The notes under the pieces: model-generated | Database searches by the model: none | What the model was told of the DNA's origin: nothing | What the model saw: the letters and a program-made list of their open reading frames with translations, nothing else | Program-made: the position numbers and the translations under genes | In this document: positions 43,557-52,200 of the stretch, one piece after another | How positions within the stretch are numbered: position 1 is the stretch's first letter | Layout: each line of letters opens with the position of its first letter | Assembly (NCBI RefSeq): GCF_005049045.1 | Contig: NZ_SUPK01000003.1 | Coordinates: forward strand, 372,001-436,000 | DNA length: 64,000 bases | Origin: Cohnella pontilimi | GTDB taxonomy: Bacteria > Bacillota > Bacilli > Paenibacillales > Paenibacillaceae | Reading direction: 5' to 3'

Positions 43557-43979
43557 ATGAAGAAAATGAAATCAACGGTTTTCATTGCCTTGGTCGCCTT
43601 GGCATCCGTATTGGCGCTGAGCGCTTGCGGCAGCAATAACAATGACAGTGCGTCTTCCAGCCCTTCGGCATCGGCTTCGGCCAGCGCATCCGCTTCGGCG
43701 CCTGCCGCCGGCGGAGAAACGAAAGAAATCACCGTTACCGCGACCAACTTCCAATTCGATACGCAAGAGATCAAAGCAAAAGTCGGCGACACGCTCAAAA
43801 TCACTTTGAAGAACGAAAGCGGCGTTCACGGCTTAGAAATCAAGGATCTGAACGTAAACATCAAGAACGGCGAAACCGCTACGGTCGTGCTGGACAAAGC
43901 CGGCACCTACGACTTTAATTGCTCCATCATGTGCGGAACCGGGCATGACAACATGACCGGACAACTGATCGTAGAATAA
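43557..43979 (+). CDS. CuA-type cupredoxin lipoprotein
   Basis: A 140-residue lipoprotein. Signal peptide KKMKSTVFIALVALASVLAL with lipobox LSAC, then a Ser/Ala-rich linker (about 26-50) and a single cupredoxin domain. The C-terminal CSIMCGTGHDNM has the C-x3-C-x3-H-x2-M arrangement of the binuclear CuA site of cytochrome oxidase subunit II, and the upstream GVHGLEI provides the second histidine. There are no oxidase transmembrane helices, so this is a free surface CuA or blue-copper-like carrier. Start ATG 43557 follows AAGGGGGA. It is divergent from the quinoprotein gene, with matching promoters, which suggests it receives electrons from it or is made under the same signal. Confidence 0.88.
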   Translation: MKKMKSTVFIALVALASVLALSACGSNNNDSASSSPSASASASASASAPAAGGETKEITVTATNFQFDTQEIKAKVGDTLKITLKNESGVHGLEIKDLNVNIKNGETATVVLDKAGTYDFNCSIMCGTGHDNMTGQLIVE

Positions 43980-43992
43980 TCCCGCTATAATT

Positions 43993-44024
43993 AAAAGGCT
44001 TTCCCCACATGGGGAAAGCCTTTT
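43993..44024. terminator. bidirectional terminator between cupredoxin and marR genes
   Basis: Perfect 14-bp stem AAAAGGCTTTCCCC / GGGGAAAGCCTTTT with a 4-nt loop; serves both converging genes. Confidence 0.9.
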
Positions 44025-44035
44025 GTCGTTGCTCG

Positions 44036-44461
44036 CTATTCATTCATATCGACAAGTTTGCCAAACAACTGCGCCAACATGGCTACCTCCGGATCGGTTA
44101 ACCCGGCGAATATATGATCCATGACTCCATTGAAGTCGGCTTCCGCAATGGGGAAGAGCTCCCGGCCTTTATCCGTAAGCTCCAGCAGCACGCCCCGCCG
44201 GTCCTCTTCCTTCTTATTCCGCCGGACGGCGCCCAATTCGATGAGTTTATCGGCGATGACGGTCACGCCGCCGGAGCTGACGCCCAGCAGCCCCATGAGG
44301 TCCTTCGCCTGCTGCGGGCCGGAATGATAGAGAATGAGAAGGACTATAGCCTGGTTGCTGGTCAATCCGGATCGATTACGCTTGGTCCACTCCGACTCCC
44401 ACATTTTCCGATGCAGGAAAAAATTTTTCAAGTACGTCGACAAGTATTTTCGTCTATCCAA
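44036..44461 (-). CDS. MarR-family transcriptional regulator
   Basis: A 141-residue winged-helix protein: helix region GPQQAKDLMGLLGVSSGGVT, wing RRNKKEEDRRGVLLELTDKG. I chose the TTG at 44461 because GGAGGAG is 8 nt upstream, the length then matches the family, and a good promoter (44507..44535) lies inside the longer frame that begins at 44545. It is the nearest regulator to the quinoprotein/cupredoxin pair, but its own promoter lacks the TCTTACTnATAAGA site, so control of those genes is only a possibility. Confidence 0.85.
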   Translation of the reverse strand: MDRRKYLSTYLKNFFLHRKMWESEWTKRNRSGLTSNQAIVLLILYHSGPQQAKDLMGLLGVSSGGVTVIADKLIELGAVRRNKKEEDRRGVLLELTDKGRELFPIAEADFNGVMDHIFAGLTDPEVAMLAQLFGKLVDMNE

Positions 44462-44506
44462 ACGGAAACTCTCCTCCAGCCATCCGGTGTCTTCTGTTAT
44501 GGATTC

Positions 44507-44535
44507 ATTATAATTGAATATTCGGTTCTTTCCAA
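44507..44535 (-). promoter_or_regulatory. promoter of the marR gene
   Basis: On the minus strand: -35 TTGGAA (44535..44530), 17-bp spacer, -10 TATAAT (44512..44507). It supports a translation start downstream of 44500. Confidence 0.6.
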
Positions 44536-44740
44536 AGGTGCCCATTGTGTCTGAAGCTTATCGTTTCACAACGCGAAATCGTATGTTCCTTCCAAAAAAG
44601 TCATGAGAGGTTTCTAACGGGTTTCTTAGAAAGTCGGTTTTGTCGCTTGTCCTAAGTGTTTTCAGTCTTTTTGGAAATATAGTGAAAAATTCAATATGGT
44701 ATGCTTGCTTGGAACTTAAACATCACTGGAGGTTAGCAGC

Positions 44741-45223
44741 ATGCGTATTTCAAAACTGTTCAAAAAAGCAGCCCTGACCGCAGTCATCACATCCATAAGT
44801 TTTGGCAGCGCAATTGTCACGTCTGTTCCAAAAGCGGAAGCAGCGACCGCTAAATCAATCAAACTCATCAGCACCGGCAAAAAATATTTGGGCGTACCCT
44901 ATCGATTCGGCGCTCCCAGCGGCAGTTCTTATGCCTTCGATTGCTCCTCGTTTACTCAATTTGTCTATAAAAAACTCGGACTGTCCATTCCGCGGACTTC
45001 AACTGCGCAGGCACGAGTGGGCAAAAAGGTAACGCCGGGATACATCAGCACCGGTGATCTTATTTTTTACAACACGAACGGCAAAGGAATCAGCCATGTC
45101 GGAATCTACGCAGGAAACGGCAAGATGCTGCATACCTCCAGTTCAAGAGGTGTCACCGTTTCAAGCATGAAAACGAGTTACTGGAAAACAAAGTATGTTA
45201 CCGCACGTCGCGTCATCCGATAA
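44741..45223 (+). CDS. NlpC/P60-family cell-wall endopeptidase
   Basis: A 160-residue secreted protein. Signal peptide (about residues 1-34, ending near PKAEA) and a single NlpC/P60 domain: catalytic Cys in YAFDCSSFTQFVYKKLGL, His in GISHVGIYAGNGKMLHTSS. There is no separate cell-wall-binding domain. It hydrolyses the gamma-D-Glu to diamino acid bond in peptidoglycan stems. Ribosome site GGAGG before ATG 44741. Single gene with its own terminator (45240..45262). Confidence 0.92.
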   Translation: MRISKLFKKAALTAVITSISFGSAIVTSVPKAEAATAKSIKLISTGKKYLGVPYRFGAPSGSSYAFDCSSFTQFVYKKLGLSIPRTSTAQARVGKKVTPGYISTGDLIFYNTNGKGISHVGIYAGNGKMLHTSSSRGVTVSSMKTSYWKTKYVTARRVIR

Positions 45224-45239
45224 TAATAGACATTACATA

Positions 45240-45262
45240 CCTCCCGCTTCCAAAGCGGGAGG
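45240..45262 (+). terminator. terminator of the NlpC/P60 gene
   Basis: Perfect 10-bp stem CCTCCCGCTT / AAGCGGGAGG with a 3-nt loop, 17 bp after the stop. Confidence 0.7.
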
Positions 45263-45292
45263 TATGACTGTTTCATAACGCATACGGTTCCC

Positions 45293-45322
45293 TTGACATG
45301 CAACCGTGCGGTTGCTTATAAT
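45293..45322 (+). promoter_or_regulatory. consensus promoter with embedded operator
   Basis: -35 TTGACA (45293..45298), 18-bp spacer and -10 TATAAT (45317..45322), both perfect consensus. The spacer is filled by the inverted repeat GCAACCG-TG-CGGTTGC (45300..45315), a repressor site that would block RNA polymerase. A further half site GGTTGT lies at 45323. Confidence 0.8.
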
Positions 45323-45328
45323 GGTTGT

Positions 45329-45604
45329 ATGTGGGACGAAGACGCTATATTCAAAGCACTCGGCGACTCAACTCGGCGTCTGATACTAGACGAACTATCC
45401 GAACGCAACGATCAGACGTTGTATGAGCTTACGGTTCGACTCATTACAAGGCACGGCCTTACCATATCGCGACAGGCGATAGCTAAACATCTTTCTGTAT
45501 TGGAAGATGCAGGGCTCCTAAAATCAAAACAAAAGGGAAAATATCGGGTACTTACGTTCAACAACGAACCACTTAAAAACTTGCTTAAAGGATGGATCGA
45601 GTAG
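45329..45604 (+). CDS. ArsR-type helix-turn-helix regulator, probably leaderless
   Basis: A 91-residue winged helix: WDEDAIFKALGDSTRRLILD, then TISRQAIAKHLSVLEDAGLL as the DNA-reading part and a short wing. It is of the SdpR/ArsR type without visible metal-binding cysteines. The ATG at 45329 lies 7 bp after the -10 box, exactly where transcription should begin, and no ribosome site exists, so the mRNA is probably leaderless. The TTG at 45293 is part of the -35 and cannot be the start. It is followed by the VOC gene after 39 bp. Likely represses itself and the VOC gene. Confidence 0.88.
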   Translation: MWDEDAIFKALGDSTRRLILDELSERNDQTLYELTVRLITRHGLTISRQAIAKHLSVLEDAGLLKSKQKGKYRVLTFNNEPLKNLLKGWIE

Positions 45605-45643
45605 CTTTATTAAAATTTATATCTCAAAGGAGGCACCAACAGT

Positions 45644-46027
45644 ATGAAAATCATTGTTACCAGTATTTTCGTACAAGATCAAGACAAAGCACTGGAGTTT
45701 TATTCACAAACGCTCGGCTTTGTAAAAAAGCATGACGTTCCCATCGGAAAATTTAGGTGGATTACGCTGGTTTCTCCAGATGATCAAAACGGTACCGAGC
45801 TTTTACTCGAACCCAATGACCATCCGGCCGCCAAAGAGTATCAAAAGAAGATATTTGCCGAAGGCATCCCAGCAACAATGTTTGGCGTTGCAGATGTTCG
45901 TAAAGAGTACGAACGATTAATGAACCTCGGCGTTAAGTTTACTATGGAGCCGACAAAAATGGGCGATGTCACCATTGCTGTCTTCGACGATACATGCGGC
46001 AACCTTATTCAGATAGCGCAGAAGTAA
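45644..46027 (+). CDS. VOC-family protein
   Basis: A 127-residue glyoxalase-fold protein: VTSIFVQDQDKALEFYSQTL and GFVKKHDVPIGKFRWITLVS in the first module, FGVADVRKEYERLMNLGVKF and FDDTCGNLIQIAQ in the second. The first metal position is not a clear His, so it may bind a ligand instead of catalysing. GGAGG lies 10 nt before the ATG. Cotranscribed with the preceding regulator; ArsR-VOC pairs of this kind are common in Bacillales, with unknown targets. Confidence 0.9.
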   Translation: MKIIVTSIFVQDQDKALEFYSQTLGFVKKHDVPIGKFRWITLVSPDDQNGTELLLEPNDHPAAKEYQKKIFAEGIPATMFGVADVRKEYERLMNLGVKFTMEPTKMGDVTIAVFDDTCGNLIQIAQK

Positions 46028-46036
46028 CTTTATGTT

Positions 46037-46064
46037 AACCCCGTCCTAATATTAGGACGGGGTT
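46037..46064. terminator. perfect 28-nt palindromic terminator
   Basis: AACCCCGTCCTAAT / ATTAGGACGGGGTT with no spacer and a TTTT run; terminates the ArsR-VOC unit and faces the converging cdaR-type gene. Confidence 0.85.
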
Positions 46065-46084
46065 TTATATCCCTTAATCTAAAA

Positions 46085-47182
46085 TCATCCTAAAGACCAT
46101 ACCACCCATTGCAAAATCATGGCATCCTGAAAATGCAAAGGATCATAACCGGTTATCTCTTTAATTCGCTCAAGACGGTAAAGCATCGTATTTCGATGAA
46201 TGCCAAGTTGCCTAACCGCTTCAGCCATGTTTAAATGACAAGCAAACAGGCAAGAAAGTGTTTCTTGCATTTTAGTGTTCCATACCGGCTTCACTTTGCC
46301 GAGAATCCGTTCCAAATGTTCCGTGGGAATCACATGAGTTAGAGCCTCGGCCTCTATTTCCTCGAAATAAACGATAGGGTTTGGGTGGACTGACGAAAGA
46401 CGATTCGCTAAGATCGCTTCCCGAAATGCAACTCTAGCCTCACGAAAATGCAAAACTTGCCCGCTGCACGCTGCGACCAGTTGCACATCTTCTTTCAAGC
46501 GATTCAATTTTTCCTGCAAAAGCTCAAGCCTTCTTGTGATACCCGTTTTATCCACCCCACCGATCAATACCACTACTCCGTGCGGTTTCATTATGCTGAC
46601 CAAAGCTTCCTCAGGTTTAAACGTCGAACAGGCAAATGGATATAGGATCTCTTCTGAAACAGTTTTATCTGGTGAGAAGAGCAGCAAAACCCGAAAAGGA
46701 CACGCCAAATTTAATTGTAAATCGGATAGTCGGTGCTCAATCCAGATTGCATCCGGCAAATCCGATTCAACCAACTCTTTCACAATCCCGTCTACCGTTC
46801 GTTGTCTCCATTCCTCCTGGAGACGAAGTTTTTTTTGGCGTATAAGCAGCTCGGCTGTCATTTTCACTAGCTGTCCGAGCGGCTTCACATCTTCCGACAA
46901 ACCTGTAATCCCGATTGCTCCGATAACGATTGAGCCATCCAAAATAGGCAAATTGACGCCCGCTTGCGCACCTCTCCACCGCGATGCATTCTTTTCGTTC
47001 ACAATGAGCATCTGCTTGGATGTAATGGCTTCATAAGCGGCTTCGTGAAAATGTCCGATCCGCGACGGATCCCCGCTTCCGATAACGATGCCTTGCGCAT
47101 CCATGATGTTGATGTTCCGGTCAACGCATTTCATCGTCTCATTGACAAGTTCTTGCGCCAATTCTTTGGTAAGCAACACCAT
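46085..47182 (-). CDS. CdaR-type (sugar diacid) transcriptional regulator
   Basis: A 365-residue regulator with three parts: the N-terminal diacid_rec domain (about 5-135: LTKELAQELVNETMKCVDRN, INIMDAQGIVIGSGDPSRIG), a middle GGDEF-like region, and a C-terminal PucR-type helix-turn-helix (MAEAVRQLGIHRNTMLYRLE, about 315-335). CdaR proteins activate glycerate, galactarate and glucarate genes. The divergently transcribed glycerate kinase gene, 162 bp away, is its obvious target. Not to be confused with the YbbR-domain CdaR at 61569..62885. Confidence 0.92.
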   Translation of the reverse strand: MVLLTKELAQELVNETMKCVDRNINIMDAQGIVIGSGDPSRIGHFHEAAYEAITSKQMLIVNEKNASRWRGAQAGVNLPILDGSIVIGAIGITGLSEDVKPLGQLVKMTAELLIRQKKLRLQEEWRQRTVDGIVKELVESDLPDAIWIEHRLSDLQLNLACPFRVLLLFSPDKTVSEEILYPFACSTFKPEEALVSIMKPHGVVVLIGGVDKTGITRRLELLQEKLNRLKEDVQLVAACSGQVLHFREARVAFREAILANRLSSVHPNPIVYFEEIEAEALTHVIPTEHLERILGKVKPVWNTKMQETLSCLFACHLNMAEAVRQLGIHRNTMLYRLERIKEITGYDPLHFQDAMILQWVVWSLG

Positions 47183-47344
47183 TCCCCGTTCCTCATTACA
47201 GCATTTTTTAGCATGAAATTTGGATCAATTATACAATATTTCGGGCTTTAATTTCATTTATTTTCGTATATTTCTTCTAAAGACGATTGAGACTCTTTTC
47301 ACTTACAATGAATATAATTCGAGCATGGAAACGGAGGAACATCA

Positions 47345-48481
47345 ATGCTAAGATTTGTCGTCGCTCCCGATTCGTTCAAAGGCAGCCTCACCTCCTTGCA
47401 GGCAGGAACGATTATATCGGCGGCCATTCGCAATCATTTTCCCGAAGCCGATATTGACATCGTCCCTATGGCCGATGGAGGTGAGGGAACCGTTGAAGCA
47501 TTAGTCAAAGCTAACTCGGGGCGATTGACCGCTCTTCATGCAACCGGTCCTCTCGGTGATGAAGCCTCAACATTCATAGGAATCATTCATGATGATACTG
47601 TCGTGATCGAGACGGCCAATATCGCTGGATTGACGATGGTACCGGCATCACTGCGCAATCCTTACAACACAACCTCTAAAGGTGTGGGCGAATTAATCCG
47701 TCAGTCTTTGAACTTGGGTTTTCGAAAGTTCATTGTCGGACTAGGCGGCAGTGCTACCAATGATGGGGGCATGGGGTGTCTGCATGCGCTCGGTGTCAGC
47801 TTTAAGGATGCAAGTGGAACGGAGCTGCAGGGTTTCGGCAGAGAGTTGGAGCAAGTGGCTGCGGTAGACTTCAGCGGGCTTGACCCAAGGCTTGCGGAAT
47901 GCGAGCTTTTGGCTGCCAGCGATGTAACCAATCCTCTATGCGGACCGGAAGGAGCCTCTTATGTATTTGGCCCGCAAAAAGGCGCGACTCCCAGCCAAAT
48001 CAAAGCCTTGGACGCCGCACTGTTACGCTATGCCCAGCTCGTTGAAGACCACACCGGCGACCGTTCATCACACGAGATGCCAGGGGCCGGAGCTGCCGGA
48101 GGACTTGGTTTTGCTTTACTCATGATCGGATTTCGGATGATTTCCGGAGCGCAGCTCATTGAACAAGCGGCTGGACTTCAAGCCAAGATAGCTCAAGCCA
48201 ATTGGGTCGTTACAGGCGAAGGGCGTACAGACGGGCAATCGCTTTACGGCAAACTCCCGTTGCATGTTGCCAAATTAGCCAAACAGCACGGTGCAAAAGC
48301 CATACTTATATCCGGCAGTCTGGGGCCGGACTACCATCTCCTGCGAGAGCACTTCTCGGGTTGTTTCGCTTTAGTGACCGAGCCTTCGGATCTGCAAACA
48401 TGCATGAATCAAGCACCGGCCATGCTGGCTTCTTGCAGCGATAATGTAATGGGTTTTCTCAAACAAGCGATGGACGGATAA
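47345..48481 (+). CDS. glxK: glycerate kinase
   Basis: A 378-residue type-1 glycerate kinase (GlxK/GarK family). RFVVAPDSFKGSLTSLQAG and IVPMADGGEGTVEALV are the N-terminal signatures, VGLGGSATNDGGMG the glycine-rich central loop, and VTGEGRTDGQSLYGKLP the ATP-region motif. It phosphorylates D-glycerate to 2- or 3-phosphoglycerate in the cytoplasm. Divergent from the CdaR-type activator. A beta-hydroxyacid dehydrogenase that could yield glycerate is at 25806..26672, but at a separate locus. Confidence 0.95.
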   Translation: MLRFVVAPDSFKGSLTSLQAGTIISAAIRNHFPEADIDIVPMADGGEGTVEALVKANSGRLTALHATGPLGDEASTFIGIIHDDTVVIETANIAGLTMVPASLRNPYNTTSKGVGELIRQSLNLGFRKFIVGLGGSATNDGGMGCLHALGVSFKDASGTELQGFGRELEQVAAVDFSGLDPRLAECELLAASDVTNPLCGPEGASYVFGPQKGATPSQIKALDAALLRYAQLVEDHTGDRSSHEMPGAGAAGGLGFALLMIGFRMISGAQLIEQAAGLQAKIAQANWVVTGEGRTDGQSLYGKLPLHVAKLAKQHGAKAILISGSLGPDYHLLREHFSGCFALVTEPSDLQTCMNQAPAMLASCSDNVMGFLKQAMDG

Positions 48482-48535
48482 ATTGCGGCGACCCGGATTT
48501 TTGGAGCAAGAGACAAAAAAACGCGACGGGAATAA

Positions 48536-48868
48536 CACAATGTGCGTAACGCTGCTCGGAATCGTGATTTCGGTTAATGCGTTGTTCGCAAACGCATTGC
48601 TGCCGATGATTGTGACGCTATCCGGAATCGTAACGCTTGTAAGCTGTTTACCGTTGAGACCTGTAACGTAGGTTACCGGCTTTCCGGCAATTGAACTAGG
48701 AATCGTAACATCCTTACTCGTTCCCGAGTACCCCATGATGCTGATCTCGGTTTCGTGCTCTATGTAAGTAAAATCGCTTTCCTATACGCTATCCGCGTGG
48801 ACCTCAGGGATGGATAAGCCGCTGCTGGAAAAAATAATCGCAAACATAAATAAAAGGACTCGACGCAT
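48536..48868 (-). pseudogene. BspA-type leucine-rich-repeat secreted protein, broken
   Basis: From ATG 48868 (GGAGGTTGGCG ribosome site) the frame gives a signal peptide RRVLLFMFAIIFSSSGLSIP, then an in-frame TAG after HADSV. It continues in the same frame with FTYIEHETEISIMGYSGTSK and the LRR_5 repeats VTIPSSIAGKPVTYVTGLNG and LTSVTIPDSVTIIGSNAFAN. Homology stops after EITIPSSVTHI, and the remainder runs into the end of the glycerate kinase gene. So the gene has one nonsense codon and has lost its 3' part. The interval 48869-49121 beyond it has no gene that I can support. Confidence 0.75.
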
Positions 48869-49121
48869 CGCCAACCTCCGATATTGATGAATTTTACTCG
48901 TTGTTTCCGCTCGAGAAGAATACCTGTGACAAGCAGTAAAAGGGTAATTCCAAAATCAGTCTACAAGAATGCTCTCCCATCATTCTCCCAAAATAAAACC
49001 GGCACAGAGTTCCCTCCATACCGGCTGATTCCGATCTCCTAATTTTCCTATGTATCCGTTAGCTTAGTCGGCACTGGGTGAATAAAGGTTTCCATAGCCA
49101 ATAAAAAGATCCCGGACAACA

Positions 49122-49196
49122 TTGAAGTGCACCCCCCAGAATGTATCGTCATTGAGAGGTCTTTTCTCAATGTCCGTTCTAAGGGGTGCACTTCAA
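49122..49196. mobile_element. abutted insertion-sequence ends / miniature element
   Basis: Perfect 14-bp terminal inverted repeats TTGAAGTGCACCCC (49122..49135) and GGGGTGCACTTCAA (49183..49196) enclose only 47 bp, which hold a second inverted repeat CATTGAGA/TCTCAATG (49150..49172). The whole looks like the two ends of an IS (IS3-type ends are similar) left after internal deletion, or a MITE. It lies 25 bp from the end of hsdR, at the edge of the restriction island. No clear target duplication. Confidence 0.55.
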
Positions 49197-49220
49197 GATA
49201 AGTGGATCTCTTCATTTTCT

Positions 49221-52200
49221 TTATCCCACGATTTTCACCGCATTATCTTTAATCATCGAAACCAGTTCTACCAGCTGCTTCTGCTTAGAACCGTCGAACA
49301 GCTTGATGAAGCTTTGCGGTTTATCGAACGGCGGCTTCATCAACTCCGAGACGTTCTCGATGTAACCGTTCTGCACGACGTAATCGATGACTTTTTTGAC
49401 GAATACGATTTGCGATTGGTTCAGAGCTTGTTCGTTGATAAACGATGAGAAAACGGCCATCGCCGCTTCCGGTTCCAGCTTGGCCACCTTGCGCACCAAC
49501 AAGCCGAACGGAGTGTCTTTGAATTCCCGCATGTAATCTTCTGCAGTGCCTAGTTCGCCGGTGAAAATACGTTCCAAGCTCTCATAGTCAGCTGCTGTTA
49601 ACGCTATGTTGTTACGCAGCTTGTGGATCGCAATGTGATCCCGGTTCTTCTCAATGTAGCGATTCACTTTTAATTTATAGTCTTCGAAGTCGTACGCCTG
49701 ATACAGCGCTTCCCCCTCTTTGACCCCGATGATTTCGTCCTTCAAATTCGTGTAGATCGGACCGGGTTTGCCCGTATCCACGATAAATTTCACCAGGTCT
49801 CGAAGCTCGACCCGGATTTTTTCATAATCCAAAATTCCGGCATTTTCCCAGAACTCATCGGTACCGATCGTACGAATGAGCGTGAGCTTTTCTTTCACCT
49901 GAGGAATCGTCGCTCGTTCCGACAAAGCACCGCAGGTTTCGGTCAGTTGTTTTCTGCACTTCTTGAACTGAGGCGTTCCCTCTATTCCCGCAAGCATCAA
50001 TCCATACATGAGATTGTCGAAACGCTTGGCATGCTCGTCCAACTCCTCCATGTAAACCAAGGAAGCAAGGTGCTCGATGAGTTGATGTTTATCCGTGTCC
50101 GACAAGCATACGAAGGCCTCGTTGCGTTTGAACTTCTCTACGTATTGAAGCTTTAACTTTACCGAGACAAGCTCCGAGTTCAATTGATGAATTTGATGAA
50201 GAACGGTCTGGACGAGTTTCGTACGAAAAGACTGGTGAGGTTCATCTGCGAACGAAGCATGCTGCAAATGGTGAATGAGCCTTACCCGCTTCGCGAAAAT
50301 CGCTTCTGCAAGGCTTAACGTCTCGTTGCCTTCGAGTCCCTCTTTATTTTGCCGGAAAAACTCGAAGTTGCCCAAGTAGTCGAAAATGACAAAATGAGTT
50401 TTATCTTCGCCGGCACCGAACAGATCTTTGCACAACCTTGTTCCCCGGCCGATCATCTGCCAGAACTTCGCCTTGGACCGTACCCTCTTGAAAAACACGA
50501 GATTCACGATTTGCGGTACATCGATACCCGTATCCAGCATATCGACCGATACCGCGATGTGCGGCTCTTTGTCCGCCACCTTGAATTCATCGATGAGCGA
50601 TTGCGCGTAGCTGTCTTGATACGTAATGCGTTTGGCGAATCCACCCTTGTACTGGGGGTATAATTTGTTGAACCGCTTTACAATGTAGTCCGCATGATCT
50701 TTGTTCTGAGCGAAAATGATCGTTTTCCCGATCCTGTCGCCGCCAGAGACCTTGATACCTTTGTTCATCAGGTCTTGGAGCACTAGATCGACCGTATTCT
50801 GGTTGAAAATAAAAGCATTTAACGCCGGAGCAGGGATCGCGTCGGGCATGTTGCCGTCCTCATCCGTAAAGTCTTCTTCGAAGCGCTCCTTGTCCTCTTC
50901 CGGCAAATCATCGTATGCAATTCCTTGATCGAGAAACTTGGTGCCGACCTCGATGTTATAGTACGGAACGAGCACATGGTCTTCCTCTACCGCCGTCTCG
51001 TAATCATAGGCATAAGTAGGTACGCTCTTCTCCATTTCGAAAAACTCGTAAGTGTTGCGGTCCACTTCCGTTTTGGGTGTTGCCGTCAAGCCTACGAGCA
51101 TGGCATCAAAGTATTCAAAAATGGCTCTGTATTTCTTGAAAATGCTGCGATGAGCTTCATCGATAATGATCAGGTCAAAATGGGCAGGGGTAAACAAGCG
51201 TTTACCGTCCTTGCTTTTCGCGGAATCAATGGCATTCAACATCGTCGGATACGTCGAAAACACGATCCGAGCCGACTTATCGTCCCGATTGCTTAGCAGG
51301 TTGCAGAGAGACATGTCCGGCAAATAGTTCTTGAAGTCATCCTTTGCCTGTTTAACAAGCGCAGTGCGGTCGGCAAGGAATAAGATGTTCGTCACATAAC
51401 CGCCGCGAGACAGTACGTCGGTCAAACTGGAAGCCGTCCTCGTCTTGCCTGTTCCCGTCGCCATAACAAGCAGCGATTTCCGATGGCCGGTCTCGATATT
51501 TTCGCAGACCGCGCGAATCGCGGCTTTTTGGTAGTATCGGTCGGTAATTTTATCGTCAATTGTTATTTCGGCCAGCGGCTTGCAAGTTTGTCGCCGCTGC
51601 ATCAATTTCTCCAAATCGGCTTTGGAGAAAATGCCGCTTACCTGACGTTGAGGAGAGGATTGATCATCCCACAGGTAGGATTCGAATCCGTTCGTTGTGA
51701 ACATCATCGGCCTTCGGCCTGTCATCCGCTCCAAGCAATCCGCATAGAGCTTCGCCTGCTGGGTTCCGATTTTGGGATCCTTCGAAGTGCGCTTCGCTTC
51801 TATGATCGCGAGCGGCAAACCATCTTTGCCATACAGCACATAGTCGGCAAAGCCCTTCTCCTCCGGATTAGGCATTCCAAACAACGGGACTTCCTCCCTG
51901 GCGTCGTCGCCGATTGTCCATCCGAGAAGCTTTAAATCAACGTCGATATACTTTTTCCGGGTCAGGAACTCCGGCAGATCAACAGGGCTAAACCGGCGCT
52001 CTGCCTGATGCTTCGCCTTATCCCCAGTAAGCTGAGTGCTCATCGCTTCGATTTGAGCACGGAGCTTCTCGATTTCCGCATTTTGCTGCTCGATCAAGCT
52101 CTTGCTCTCTTTGATCGCCGCTTCGTCGAGAGTAACCTTACCCTCGGGAATCAGCTGTTCATCGAAAGTGCGCTCTTCATATCTGAGGCCGTAGCAATAG

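Noticed and set aside
44462-44545. Longer start for the MarR gene at 44545
   Set aside because: A good promoter lies inside the extra segment and there is no ribosome site, so the TTG at 44461 is preferred.
46142-46160. ATAACCGGTTAT palindrome
   Set aside because: It lies inside the coding region of the CdaR-type regulator, not near a promoter.
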